The notes below the pieces were generated by a model that did no database searches, was not told the DNA's origin, and worked only from the letters and a program-made list of their open reading frames with translations. From an uncultured Tolumonas sp. (GTDB lineage Bacteria; Pseudomonadota; Gammaproteobacteria; Enterobacterales; Aeromonadaceae), in the NCBI RefSeq assembly GCF_963678185.1, contig NZ_OY782757.1, positions 124,001 through 188,000 on the forward strand: a stretch of 64,000 nt of DNA, read 5' to 3'. Both the position numbers and the translations under genes were made by a program. This document shows positions 34,281 to 43,412 of the stretch, piece by piece. How positions within the stretch are numbered: position 1 is the stretch's first letter; each line of letters starts with the position of its first letter.

Positions 34281-34622
34281 TCAAACAGTATGCGGGATCT
34301 GTTCTTTCTTTACTTCATTCGTCTTCGCGGTGGTCGTCTTTTCCGTGGCAGGCAGATCAAGCTCGAGCGTTGATTCAGGTTTACCACAACAGGTAAGCAC
34401 CTCACCGGCAGGAATAAAAGCCAGCGGCAGGGTCGGGTAACTCACTTCCCCTGACACTAACTTACAGCGGCAAGCCCCACAATACCCATTACGACACTGA
34501 TATTCGATTTGATGGCCGGTACGTAACAAGCCATCCAGCAGACTTTCGTCGCTGGACAGCTTAAACGTGGTATGCGGAGTTATTATGGTCACTTTGCCCC
34601 GCGAGGTAGTTTCCCGTTTCAT
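34281..34622 (-). CDS. yfaE: 2Fe-2S ferredoxin-like protein YfaE
   Basis: 113 aa. Plant-type ferredoxin cysteine set C-x4-C-x2-C (CRNGYCGACRC) plus the distal Cys in EVLTCCG. YfaE supplies electrons to regenerate the diferric-tyrosyl cofactor of NrdB; it sits directly downstream of nrdB as in E. coli. It is longer than the 84-residue E. coli protein through a polar, Thr/Lys-rich C-terminal tail (about 92-113) of unknown use. Confidence 0.92.
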   Translation of the reverse strand: MKRETTSRGKVTIITPHTTFKLSSDESLLDGLLRTGHQIEYQCRNGYCGACRCKLVSGEVSYPTLPLAFIPAGEVLTCCGKPESTLELDLPATEKTTTAKTNEVKKEQIPHTV

Positions 34623-34661
34623 CGTGTCCGATTTTTTCCTATCGCATAATTACACGCAAGA

Positions 34662-35795
34662 TTACAGCAGGAAATCACCAAGATCATCAGGGTTTACCTC
34701 AGCATCGATCTGGCCTACCAGATAAGAGCTGATTTCGACTTCTTGTGGTGCAACTTGCACGTTATCAGAATTTAGCCAAGTGTTGATCCATGGCAGCGGA
34801 TTCTGACGATCAGCATCAAAGGCCAATGGCAAACCGACACCTTGCATACGCACGTTCGTAATAAACTCGACGTACTGACACAAGATATCTTTGTTCAAAC
34901 CGAGCATTGAGCCATCTTTAAACAAATAGGCTGCCCACTCTTTTTCTTGTTCCGCGGCTTTTTTGAATAACTCAAAACACTCATTGTGTAATTCACGGGC
35001 AATTTCCGCCATTTCCGGATCATCACTGCCTTCGCGCAAGATGTTCAGCATGTGCTGCGTACCGGTTAAATGCAATGCTTCGTCACGGGCTATCATCTTG
35101 ATGATCTTGGCATTGCCTTCCATCAACTCACGTTCTGCAAACGCAAATGAGCAGGCAAAACTGACATAGAAACGGATCGCTTCCAGCGCATTCACGCTCA
35201 TCAGGCACAGATACAGTTTCTTTTTCAGTTCGCGGCGTGAAACTACCACTGTTTTGCCATTGACCTGGTGCGTGCCTTCACCCAGCAACTGCCAGTATTG
35301 GGTCAGCTCAATCAGTTCATCGTAATAACCGGCGATGTCTTCCGCGCGTTTGATGATTTGTTCGTTAGCCACGATGTCATCAAAAATAATCGCCGGATCG
35401 TTGGTGATATTACGGATGATGTGGGTGTAAGAACGAGAATGAATGGTTTCAGAAAACGCCCAAGTTTCGATCCAAGTTTCCAGCTCTGGCAGAGATACCA
35501 ACGGTAACAATGCCACGTTTGGGCTGCGACCTTGGATGGAATCCAGCAGAGTTTGATATTTCAGGTTGGAAATAAAAATGTGCTGTTCATGCGGCGGTAG
35601 TGCTTGATAATCGATACGATCTTGCGAAACATCGACTTCTTCCGGGCGCCAGAAAAACGAAAGCTGTTTCTCGATCAGACGTTCGAATACTTCATATTTT
35701 TGTTGGTCATAACGCGCCACATTAACGGTCTGGCCGAAAAACATCGGCTCTTTGCGGGCATCATTGGGTTGTTTAGAGAAAGTGCTGTACGCCAT
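34662..35795 (-). CDS. nrdB: Class Ia ribonucleotide reductase beta subunit
   Basis: 377 aa. Diiron ligands and radical tyrosine are visible: [19 protein letters not shown] (Tyr radical), [24 protein letters not shown]. The C-terminus ends [23 protein letters not shown], the tail that docks to NrdA. Forms the aerobic class Ia enzyme with the upstream nrdA, 97 nt away; yfaE follows after 39 nt. Confidence 0.97.
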   Translation of the reverse strand: MAYSTFSKQPNDARKEPMFFGQTVNVARYDQQKYEVFERLIEKQLSFFWRPEEVDVSQDRIDYQALPPHEQHIFISNLKYQTLLDSIQGRSPNVALLPLVSLPELETWIETWAFSETIHSRSYTHIIRNITNDPAIIFDDIVANEQIIKRAEDIAGYYDELIELTQYWQLLGEGTHQVNGKTVVVSRRELKKKLYLCLMSVNALEAIRFYVSFACSFAFAERELMEGNAKIIKMIARDEALHLTGTQHMLNILREGSDDPEMAEIARELHNECFELFKKAAEQEKEWAAYLFKDGSMLGLNKDILCQYVEFITNVRMQGVGLPLAFDADRQNPLPWINTWLNSDNVQVAPQEVEISSYLVGQIDAEVNPDDLGDFLL

Positions 35796-35810
35796 TATTC
35801 TATTCCTGCT

Positions 35811-35855
35811 TATACCCTTTGTACTTAGGTATCAACTCCAATTACTTTGGGTATA
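35811..35855. repeat. 45-bp imperfect palindrome in the nrdA-nrdB gap
   Basis: TATACCC at 35811 and GGGTATA at 35849-35855 form the ends of a short imperfect inverted repeat. Its minus-strand core ACCCAAAGTAATTGGAGTTG recalls dispersed intergenic repeats of gamma-proteobacteria; only one copy was noticed in the window. Confidence 0.35.
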
Positions 35856-35866
35856 TGAGTATTAAG

Positions 35867-35885
35867 GCCTCTCAATGAGAGGCCA
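35867..35885 (-). other. Intercistronic hairpin between nrdA and nrdB
   Basis: GGCCTCTC and GAGAGGCC pair with a 3-nt loop just after the nrdA stop. There is no T-tract, so it is more likely a processing or mRNA-stability element than a terminator. Confidence 0.55.
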
Positions 35886-35892
35886 TACCTGC

Positions 35893-38169
35893 TTAAATCT
35901 TACATGCACCGCCAGCGCAATCGTCCGCTTGTGCTACCTGTAGCTGCGCATCATCCGCACCGTCACGGGTGTTATGGTAATACAGTGTTTTCAGACCGTA
36001 TTTATAGGCAGTTAACAGATCTTTCAATAGCTGTTTCATTGGCACTTTGTGGCCTTCAAACCGGCTAGGATCATAGCTGGTGTTGGCAGAAATTGCCTGA
36101 TCGACGAATTTTTGCATCACACCGACTAATTGCAGATAGCCGTCATTGTTTGGCTGGCTCCACAGTAACTCGTAGTTGTCTTTCAGTTCCGTGTAATCAG
36201 GCACAACCTGACGCAAAATACCGTCTTTCGAGGCTTTCACGCTGATCAAACCACGTGGTGGTTCAATACCGTTAGTAGCATTAGCAATTTGGCTTGAAGT
36301 TTCAGATGGCATCAGCGCGGTCAGTGTTGAGTTACGCAGACCGTGTTGTTTGATTTCACTGCGCAGTGTTTCCCAATCCAACAACAGAGGTTCTTGGCAC
36401 AGATCATCCAAGTCACGTTTGTAGGTATCGATCGGCAGAATACCTTGTGCATAGGTGGTTTCGTTGAAGCGTGGACATGCGCCAGACTCTTTGGCCAGTT
36501 TTACCGATGCTTTCAACAGGTAATATTGAATTGCTTCGAAAGTACGATGCGTCAGACCCAAAGCTGAACCATCGGAGTAACGCACGCCATTTTTCGCCAG
36601 ATAATAGGCATAGTTGATAACACCGATACCTAACGGACGACGCCACATCGCGCCATTATTAGCCGCTGGAATTGGGTAATCCTGATAATCCAGCAGCGCG
36701 TCTAACGCACGCACTGCCAATTCAGCCAGTGGTTCTAATTCATCCAGTGATTCAATCGCGCCTAAGTTAAACGCCGACAGCGTACACAAGGCGATTTCGC
36801 CTTTTTCATCCAGATAATGATCCAGTGCTTTAGTTGGCAGCGCGATTTCCAAACACAAATTGCTTTGGCGGATCGGCGCAACGGCTGGGTCAAACGGACT
36901 GTGCGTGTTGCAATGATCGACGTTTTGAATGTAGATACGACCTGTACCGGCACGTTCCTGCATCAGCAATGAAAACAGCTCAACCGCTTTGATCTGACGT
37001 TTACGGATCGCTGGGTCTTGTTCATATTGCAGATACAGACGTTCAAATTCAGTCTGATCAGCAAAGAAAGCATCGTATAAACCCGGTGCATCGGATGGCG
37101 AGAATAGAGTGATGTTACCGCCCTGGATCAGACGTTGGTACATCAGGCGGTTGATCTGTACACCGTAGTCCATGTGACGAACACGGTTTTCTTCCACGCC
37201 ACGGTTATTTTTCAATACCAGCAGTGATTCGACTTCCAGATGCCACAGTGGGTAGAACACAGTGGCTGCACCACCACGAACGCCACCTTGAGAGCAACAT
37301 TTCACTGCAGTCTGGAAGTATTTATAGAATGGAATACAACCCGTGTGGAAGGCTTCGCCACCACGAATTTCACTCCCCAGCGCACGAATACGACCGGCAT
37401 TGATACCGATACCGGCACGTTGAGAAACATAACGCACAATAGAAGAGGCCGTCGCGTTGATGGAATCTAAGCTGTCGCCGCACTCGATCAACACACAAGA
37501 GCTGAATTGACGGGTAGGGGTACGCACGCCAGACATAATTGGTGTCGGCAGCGAAATTTTGAAGGTAGAAACCGCGTCGTAAAAACGTTTGATGTAATCC
37601 AGACGCGTAGTTCTTGGATAATTAGCAAACAGACATGCCGCCACCAGCATATACAGGAACTGCGGGCTTTCGTAGATTTCGCCAGTCACACGGTTTTGCA
37701 GCAGGTATTTACCTTCCAGCTGTTTAACCGCCGCATAAGCAAAATGCATGTCGCGATCGTGCACCAGATAGCTATCCAGCAGATCGAACTCTTCTTGGCT
37801 GTAATCGGTCAGTAATTGCTGGTCGTAACGACCGGCTTCTACTTGTGTTTTTACTTGCTCAAATAAAGAAGGTGGTGTGAAACCGCCATAGGCTTTTTTA
37901 CGCAGATGGAACATCGCCAGGCGAGCAGCCAGATATTGATAATCAGGTGCTTGTTCGGAAATTAGATCAGCCGCCGATTTGATCAAGGTCTCATGGATGT
38001 CGGAGGTGCGAATTCCATCATAAAACTGGATATGAGCACTTAACTCAACCTGCGAGACTGAAACACCCTGTAAGCCTTCTGCAGCCCACGTTACAACGCG
38101 GTGGATCTTATCCAGATTAAGTGGCTCGGTAACGTTATCCCGTTTCGTGACCATCAAGCTGACTGTCAT
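35893..38169 (-). CDS. nrdA: Class Ia ribonucleotide reductase alpha subunit
   Basis: 758 aa. N-terminal ATP-cone (about 5-95) for allosteric activity control, catalytic barrel with FSSCVLIECGDSLDSI, NLCLEIALP, CTLSAFNLGA and the radical-transfer region, and the C-terminal redox pair in DDCAGGACKI. Reduces ribonucleoside diphosphates to deoxy forms. First gene of nrdA-nrdB-yfaE. Two NrdR boxes lie 30-77 nt upstream of the start, so repression by NrdR is expected. Confidence 0.97.
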   Translation of the reverse strand: MTVSLMVTKRDNVTEPLNLDKIHRVVTWAAEGLQGVSVSQVELSAHIQFYDGIRTSDIHETLIKSAADLISEQAPDYQYLAARLAMFHLRKKAYGGFTPPSLFEQVKTQVEAGRYDQQLLTDYSQEEFDLLDSYLVHDRDMHFAYAAVKQLEGKYLLQNRVTGEIYESPQFLYMLVAACLFANYPRTTRLDYIKRFYDAVSTFKISLPTPIMSGVRTPTRQFSSCVLIECGDSLDSINATASSIVRYVSQRAGIGINAGRIRALGSEIRGGEAFHTGCIPFYKYFQTAVKCCSQGGVRGGAATVFYPLWHLEVESLLVLKNNRGVEENRVRHMDYGVQINRLMYQRLIQGGNITLFSPSDAPGLYDAFFADQTEFERLYLQYEQDPAIRKRQIKAVELFSLLMQERAGTGRIYIQNVDHCNTHSPFDPAVAPIRQSNLCLEIALPTKALDHYLDEKGEIALCTLSAFNLGAIESLDELEPLAELAVRALDALLDYQDYPIPAANNGAMWRRPLGIGVINYAYYLAKNGVRYSDGSALGLTHRTFEAIQYYLLKASVKLAKESGACPRFNETTYAQGILPIDTYKRDLDDLCQEPLLLDWETLRSEIKQHGLRNSTLTALMPSETSSQIANATNGIEPPRGLISVKASKDGILRQVVPDYTELKDNYELLWSQPNNDGYLQLVGVMQKFVDQAISANTSYDPSRFEGHKVPMKQLLKDLLTAYKYGLKTLYYHNTRDGADDAQLQVAQADDCAGGACKI

Positions 38170-38198
38170 GGTAACTCCCGTATTTGTTGTTTAGGAAA

Positions 38199-38214
38199 AC
38201 ACTATATGTAGTGC
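38199..38214. promoter_or_regulatory. NrdR box 1
   Basis: ACACTATATGTAGTGC, a near-perfect match to the NrdR consensus acaCwAtATaTwGtgt, 30 nt upstream of the nrdA start. Confidence 0.85.
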
Positions 38215-38230
38215 TTATGATGTATATAAA

Positions 38231-38246
38231 ATACAACATAAAGAAT
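38231..38246. promoter_or_regulatory. NrdR box 2
   Basis: ATACAACATAAAGAAT, a weaker match (11 of 16). Its centre is exactly 32 nt from box 1, i.e. three helical turns, the spacing NrdR requires. Confidence 0.65.
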
Positions 38247-38304
38247 AAAAGCGATAGCTTGACAAAAACTGGTTGTTGAAAAATGTAGCAGTAAATCACA
38301 CGAA

Positions 38305-38336
38305 TGGAGAAAATAAATGGCTCTTAGAAAGAGCCA
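38305..38336 (-). terminator. Terminator of the ubiG-phosphatase unit
   Basis: On the minus strand TGGCTCTT and AAGAGCCA pair across 3 nt and are followed by TTTATTTT. Confidence 0.75.
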
Positions 38337-38372
38337 GTTGTGTTATCAGAAGGGCTAACAGCAGCCTGATTT

Positions 38373-39041
38373 TTAGCGAGATAACCATGCTAATAAGCTG
38401 TGTGGATCAGCCATTTCAACGTCGGCTAACCAATCGGTCAGACGTTCATTTTCCGCAATATAACCCCACGCTGCAATAGCGGTGGTCATTCCTGCATTGC
38501 GACCTGCCTCAATATCGCGGATATGATCGCCGACATAGAGACACTCTTTTGCAGCCACTCCAATTTGCTCACAGGCATGCCATAACGGCTCAGGATGTGG
38601 CTTTCGTAAGGGCAGGGTATCGGCACTGACTGCGACGGCACAGTTAGGTAACTCGGTGACTAAAGCTAGCAGCGGGTCAGTTAAAAAGGCCGGTTTATTG
38701 GTAACGACACCCCATGGAATAGCGCGGCTATTCAGCCAGGTAATCAGTTCAACCATGCCATCATACGGGCGTGTACCGACATATAAATGCTGTGCGTAGT
38801 GATCTAATAACTGCTGCCGTAGAACAGTTAAGTCGTGTTGTGCTTGCTCAGTTTCAGAAAGCCCGGCTTTAATTAAAGCGAGCGCGCCATCAGACGCCGT
38901 TTGCCGGATCACGAAATCCGAGAGCGGTGCTTTACCTATTTGCGCTAACACGTGGTTGGCGGCAGCACCGAGATCCGGGGCTGTGTCCAGCAACGTGCCA
39001 TCTAAATCGAATAAGACCGCAGAAAAACGAGAATGATTCAT
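38373..39041 (-). CDS. HAD phosphatase, MupP-like (Gph family)
   Basis: 222 aa. HAD motifs FDLDGTLLDTAPD, WGVVTNKP, K-PHPEPL and VGDHIRDIEAGRNAGM. It would commonly be named phosphoglycolate phosphatase (gph), but the WGVVTNKPxxL block, HPEPLxxAC and the ending GYI...W.AD, plus direct linkage to ubiG near gyrA, resemble Pseudomonas MupP, which removes phosphate from N-acetylmuramic acid 6-phosphate in peptidoglycan recycling. The start ATG overlaps the ubiG stop codon (TAATG), so the pair is translationally coupled. Substrate unproven. Confidence 0.83.
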   Translation of the reverse strand: MNHSRFSAVLFDLDGTLLDTAPDLGAAANHVLAQIGKAPLSDFVIRQTASDGALALIKAGLSETEQAQHDLTVLRQQLLDHYAQHLYVGTRPYDGMVELITWLNSRAIPWGVVTNKPAFLTDPLLALVTELPNCAVAVSADTLPLRKPHPEPLWHACEQIGVAAKECLYVGDHIRDIEAGRNAGMTTAIAAWGYIAENERLTDWLADVEMADPHSLLAWLSR

Positions 39042-39736
39042 TATGGTTTTTCACAAAAAATCTGATAGTTAACCGAAACATCGTCGGATAACTTAAAATG
39101 TTCTGTCAGCGGGTTATAGCGTACCCCTTTGACTTGTTTAGTTAGCAAGTCGGCGCTGTCACAACACCGGATAAGTTCAGCGGGGCGAATAAATTTCGCG
39201 TGGTCGTGCGTTCCTTTCGGAACAATTTTTAAGACTTGTTCTGCCGCCAAAATCATCAATAACCAGGATTGTCTTGTGCGGTTGATGGTTGAGAAAAAAA
39301 GTTTTCCACCCGGTTTGGCTAATTTGGCACAAGCACGCACGATAGAAGCGGGGTCTGGCACATGCTCCAACATCTCCATGCAGGTGACGACATCGAACGA
39401 GGCAGGCCGCTGTTCGGCCAACTCTTCGACAGTAATGCGTTGATAATCGAGTTTTACGTTTTGTTCCAATGCATGCAGGCGAGCCACTTGTAACGGTTCA
39501 TGGCCCATATCAACGCCTAATACTTGTGCGCCTTGTTTCGCCATGCTTTCACTTAAAATACCGCCGCCACAGCCGACATCCAGCACTTGCTTGCCAAATA
39601 AACCTTCACAATGGTCAGAAATCCACTCCAAACGCAGCGGGTTCATCAGGTGTAATGGCTTGAAATCACCATGAGGATCCCACCAGTGACTGGCAATGGC
39701 TTCAAATTTAGCGATTTCCTGCGAATCAACATTCAT
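39041..39736 (-). CDS. ubiG: Ubiquinone biosynthesis O-methyltransferase
   Basis: 231 aa. SAM-binding motif [16 protein letters not shown], followed by [15 protein letters not shown] and [12 protein letters not shown]. The N-terminal AHWWDPxGDFKPLHxxNPLR block is diagnostic of UbiG, which does both O-methylations in ubiquinone synthesis. Divergent from gyrA, as in E. coli and Vibrio. Confidence 0.96.
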   Translation of the reverse strand: MNVDSQEIAKFEAIASHWWDPHGDFKPLHLMNPLRLEWISDHCEGLFGKQVLDVGCGGGILSESMAKQGAQVLGVDMGHEPLQVARLHALEQNVKLDYQRITVEELAEQRPASFDVVTCMEMLEHVPDPASIVRACAKLAKPGGKLFFSTINRTRQSWLLMILAAEQVLKIVPKGTHDHAKFIRPAELIRCCDSADLLTKQVKGVRYNPLTEHFKLSDDVSVNYQIFCEKP

Positions 39737-39822
39737 TTATTGCTGTCCTTTGTGACAGTTTAGGGTTGGCATCTGCGCATTATATCCAACGAGTTAGCTT
39801 AAAACAGAGTATCTGTCAGCGA

Positions 39823-39851
39823 TTGGGGAAATCCATCATTTGTGATAGAAT
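39823..39851 (+). promoter_or_regulatory. Candidate gyrA promoter
   Basis: TTGGGG at 39823-39828, 17-nt spacer, TAGAAT at 39846-39851, 47 nt before the gyrA ATG. A perfect inverted repeat TTCAAG-TAG-CTTGAA (39866-39880) lies in the leader. Confidence 0.45.
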
Positions 39852-39898
39852 TCGCGACCATTGCTTTCAAGTAGCTTGAAGTAGGAACCTATAATTAT

Positions 39899-42604
39899 AT
39901 GAGCGATCTAGCCAAAGAGATCATCCCGATAAATATCGAAGACGAGTTACGTAACTCTTATCTCGATTATGCAATGAGTGTCATCGTCGGGCGTGCACTG
40001 CCAGACGTGCGGGATGGTTTAAAACCAGTGCATCGTCGCGTTTTATTCGCGATGCACGAGTTGAGTAACGACTGGAATAAACCTTATAAGAAATCTGCCC
40101 GTGTCGTCGGTGACGTGATCGGTAAATATCACCCACACGGTGACTCTGCGGTTTACGACACCATTGTTCGTATGGCGCAAGATTTCTCCATGCGTTACAC
40201 GCTGGTCGATGGTCAGGGTAACTTCGGTTCGGTTGACGGCGACTCCGCTGCGGCGATGCGTTATACCGAAATTCGTATGGACCGCATTGCGCACGAGCTG
40301 CTGGCTGATCTGGAAAAAGAGACTGTAGATTGGGTTCCTAACTACGACGGTACAGAACTGATCCCGGCAGTTATGCCAACCAAAGTACCTAACCTGCTGG
40401 TCAATGGTTCATCGGGTATCGCAGTAGGTATGGCGACCAATATTCCGCCACATAACCTGACTGAAGTCGTCGATGGCTGTCTGGCGCTGATGGAAAACTC
40501 AGAATTAACAATTGATGAGTTGATCCAACTGATCCCAGGCCCAGACTTCCCAACCGGCGGTATTATCAATGGTCGTTCCGGTATTCTGGATGCGTACCGT
40601 ACTGGTCGCGGTAAAATTTACGTGCGCGCGCGCACCGAAATTGAAACTGACGAAAAGAATGGTAAAGAATCCATTATCGTTACTGAGTTGCCATACACCG
40701 TCAACAAAGCCCGTTTGGTCGAAAAAATTGCCGAACTGGTAAAAGATAAAAAAATCGAAGGTATCACTGCACTGCGCGACGAGTCTGACAAAGATGGTAT
40801 GCGAGTGGTGATTGAATTGCGTCGTGGCGAATTGACTGAGGTTATGCTGAATAATCTCTACACGCATACACAGATGCAGAACGTGTTCGGTATCAACATG
40901 GTGGCACTGGTTAATGGCCAACCAAAGACACTGAATCTGAAAGAAATTCTGGCTGCCTTCATTGACCATCGTCGTGAAGTGGTTACTCGCCGTACCGTAT
41001 TTGAATTACGTAAAGCGCGTGAACGTGCCCATATTCTGGAAGGTCTGGCGATCGCGCTGGCGAATATCGACCCAGTTATTGAACTGATCAAAAACTCTTC
41101 CAGCCCGGCAGAAGCCAAACAAGGCTTGGTTGCGCGTGGTTGGGCACTAGGTGCTGTTTCTGAAATGCTGGAACGTGCCGGCGATGATGCTGCACGACCT
41201 GAATGGCTGGAACCTGAATTTGGTATTCGCGAAGGTCTGTATTTCCTAACTGAGCAACAAGCGCAAGCAATTCTGGATCTGCGTCTGCACAAGCTGACTG
41301 GTCTGGAACATGAAAAAATTCTCGATGAATATCGTGAACTGCTGACTGAAATCGCCGCATTGCTGTTCATTTTGGCAAGCCCAGAACGTCTGATGGAAGT
41401 GATCCGCGAAGAGCTGGAATATGTGAAATCGCAGTTTGGTGATAAGCGTCGCACTGAAATTCAGGCCGCTAGCATCGAAATCAACATGGAAGATCTGATC
41501 ACACCAGAAGACGTCGTGGTAACACTGTCGCACGAAGGTTATGTGAAATATCAGCCATTGTCTGATTACGAAGCGCAGCGTCGTGGTGGTCGTGGTAAAG
41601 CGGCTGCAAAAGTAAAAGATGAAGATTTCGTCGAACAGCTGCTGGTGGCGAATACGCACGATACCATTCTGTGCTTCTCGACCATGGGCCAAGTTTACTG
41701 GCTGAAAGTGTATCAATTGCCAGAGGCTAGCCGCACGGCGCGCGGTCGTCCAATCATCAACTTGTTGCCGTTGGATGAAAACGAACGTATTACCGCGATC
41801 CTGCCAGTTAAATCTTACGATGATGACAAATATGTCTTCTTCGCAACGGCCAATGGCACCGTGAAGAAAACAGCATTGTCTGCCTTCTCTCGCCCATTGA
41901 GCTCTGGTATTCGTGCAATCACCTTGAAAGAAGGTGATGAGCTGATTGGTGTTGATATCACCGACGGCAGCAACGAAATCATGTTGTTCTCTGATGCCGG
42001 TAAAGTGGTGCGTTTCGCGGAAGGTAATAGTCGTGGTACCGAGTCTGACGCTGATTCAGATGATGATGCAACTGACGATACAGAAACCGAAAACACTGAG
42101 AATGCGGAAGTTAGCACATCTGGTAAGGGTATCCGCCCAATGGGCCGTACTGCCGCTGGTGTTCGTGGTATCAAACTGGCGGAAGGCGATAAAGTTGTTT
42201 CGCTGATCATTCCTCGCAGTGAAGGGGCGATTCTGACCGCCACAGAAAATGGCTACGGTAAACGTACTGCATTGTCTGAATACCCTGTGAAGAGCCGCGC
42301 GACATTGGGTGTTATCTCGATTCAGGTATCTGAGCGAAATGGCCGCGTAGTGGGTGCTATTCAGGTTGATGAAGCTGATGAAATCATGCTGATCACCAAC
42401 GGCGGTACACTGGTGCGTACTCGTGTTTCTGAAGTTGGCCTGATTGGTCGTAACACTGCTGGTGTTCGTCTGATCCGTACGTCGGAAGATGAAAAGCTGG
42501 TTAGCTTGGAACGTGTTGCGGAACCAGAAGGCGATGAGTCTGATGTTTCAGAGATCAATATCGACGCTGATACTGGTTCATCTGAAGAATCATCGGCTGA
42601 ATAA
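39899..42604 (+). CDS. gyrA: DNA gyrase subunit A
   Basis: 901 aa. N-terminal breakage-reunion domain with catalytic Tyr in the RYTEIR segment and the quinolone-resistance region [17 protein letters not shown], wild type at the positions of E. coli Ser83 and Asp87. C-terminal beta-pinwheel with the GyrA box QRRGGRG. An acidic, Asp/Glu/Thr-rich insertion of about 35 residues (about 711-745, [14 protein letters not shown]) interrupts the pinwheel, and the tail is also acidic ([21 protein letters not shown]). The extra length over E. coli GyrA (875) comes from these. Introduces negative supercoils with GyrB. Confidence 0.97.
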   Translation: MSDLAKEIIPINIEDELRNSYLDYAMSVIVGRALPDVRDGLKPVHRRVLFAMHELSNDWNKPYKKSARVVGDVIGKYHPHGDSAVYDTIVRMAQDFSMRYTLVDGQGNFGSVDGDSAAAMRYTEIRMDRIAHELLADLEKETVDWVPNYDGTELIPAVMPTKVPNLLVNGSSGIAVGMATNIPPHNLTEVVDGCLALMENSELTIDELIQLIPGPDFPTGGIINGRSGILDAYRTGRGKIYVRARTEIETDEKNGKESIIVTELPYTVNKARLVEKIAELVKDKKIEGITALRDESDKDGMRVVIELRRGELTEVMLNNLYTHTQMQNVFGINMVALVNGQPKTLNLKEILAAFIDHRREVVTRRTVFELRKARERAHILEGLAIALANIDPVIELIKNSSSPAEAKQGLVARGWALGAVSEMLERAGDDAARPEWLEPEFGIREGLYFLTEQQAQAILDLRLHKLTGLEHEKILDEYRELLTEIAALLFILASPERLMEVIREELEYVKSQFGDKRRTEIQAASIEINMEDLITPEDVVVTLSHEGYVKYQPLSDYEAQRRGGRGKAAAKVKDEDFVEQLLVANTHDTILCFSTMGQVYWLKVYQLPEASRTARGRPIINLLPLDENERITAILPVKSYDDDKYVFFATANGTVKKTALSAFSRPLSSGIRAITLKEGDELIGVDITDGSNEIMLFSDAGKVVRFAEGNSRGTESDADSDDDATDDTETENTENAEVSTSGKGIRPMGRTAAGVRGIKLAEGDKVVSLIIPRSEGAILTATENGYGKRTALSEYPVKSRATLGVISIQVSERNGRVVGAIQVDEADEIMLITNGGTLVRTRVSEVGLIGRNTAGVRLIRTSEDEKLVSLERVAEPEGDESDVSEINIDADTGSSEESSAE

Positions 42605-42625
42605 GCCAGAGTGAGGAAGTAGTAC

Positions 42626-43300
42626 ATGAACGCTTGGAAATTCTGTTTGGCAGCGATGCTGTTTAGTGGGATCCAGACTGTCTCTGTGGCTGCAACAGAC
42701 TCAGGGGAAAAAAACGCACCTGCTAAACCGTCCATGGTGACACCGGAAATGATGGCAAAATATGCCATTACGAAACAGACGCTGGATAAAAAACCGAACT
42801 GTAACGATGTTACAGTTCCGCTTTTACAAGCGTATTGTGAACGGCCGATCCTAAATACCTTGGACGGCCAAATCCGTAAGCTGATGGTTGAACTCGCTAC
42901 TAAGCAGTCGCCATATCAAGTGGATTTGCAAAAAGATCAGCAATCTTGGTTGTCGCGTCATGATGCGTGTATGAAAGATAAAGATCTGAAGATGTGTCTT
43001 GAACTTTCTTACATGGAGCGTTTATCTCAGTTACAAGCACAGTTTGAATTGGTTCCTAAAGACGGGCCGATTCATTATCAGTGTGGCGCTGATAAACAAG
43101 ATGCCTGGCTGACTTTCTACGCAACACCACTGCCAGCTGTGATGGTTAAATATCATGATCAAATTCGGGAAGCCTTTATGGGGCCACTCAGTCGGGGCGT
43201 AAAATACGCATCGTATGAGTTAACCGTCATTGAGCGTAAAAAAGCAGCGACAATCTCTTGGGACGATAAAACACTGGATTGTCAGCAGTTATCGAACTAA
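42626..43300 (+). CDS. Secreted LprI/MliC-like lysozyme inhibitor candidate
   Basis: 224 aa. Signal peptide cleaved near SVAATD (about residue 23). Residues about 55-140 match the DUF1311/LprI N-terminal domain: paired Cys, L-D-x-x-I-x-K-L, QQSWLSRHDACMKDKDLKMCLELSYMERL. The last 75 residues (HYQCGADKQDAWLTFY...GVKYASYELTVIERKKAATISWDDKTLDCQQ) look like an MliC-type beta fold with a terminal Cys. Both domain types are linked to lysozyme inhibition or envelope protection, so a periplasmic inhibitor is inferred. Lies 21 nt after gyrA; may be co-transcribed. Confidence 0.7.
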   Translation: MNAWKFCLAAMLFSGIQTVSVAATDSGEKNAPAKPSMVTPEMMAKYAITKQTLDKKPNCNDVTVPLLQAYCERPILNTLDGQIRKLMVELATKQSPYQVDLQKDQQSWLSRHDACMKDKDLKMCLELSYMERLSQLQAQFELVPKDGPIHYQCGADKQDAWLTFYATPLPAVMVKYHDQIREAFMGPLSRGVKYASYELTVIERKKAATISWDDKTLDCQQLSN

Positions 43301-43322
43301 GAAATAGATAGAATTAGATCTA

Positions 43323-43355
43323 AAAGGGCAGACTTCGGTTTGCCCTTTCTTTTTA
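43323..43355 (+). terminator. Terminator after the lysozyme-inhibitor-like gene
   Basis: AAAGGGCA and TGCCCTTT stem capped by a TTCG tetraloop region, then CTTTTT. Confidence 0.9.
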
Positions 43356-43412
43356 TGACTACACTTACACCGATGTTCATGCGCAACATGAAGAAAAATG
43401 TGGGGTGTATCT

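Noticed and set aside
39866-39880. Inverted repeat before gyrA as a terminator
   Set aside because: No T-tract and located in the gyrA leader just before the start codon.
40505-41716. Several long minus-strand frames inside gyrA
   Set aside because: Shadows of gyrA codon bias; gyrA is complete on the plus strand.
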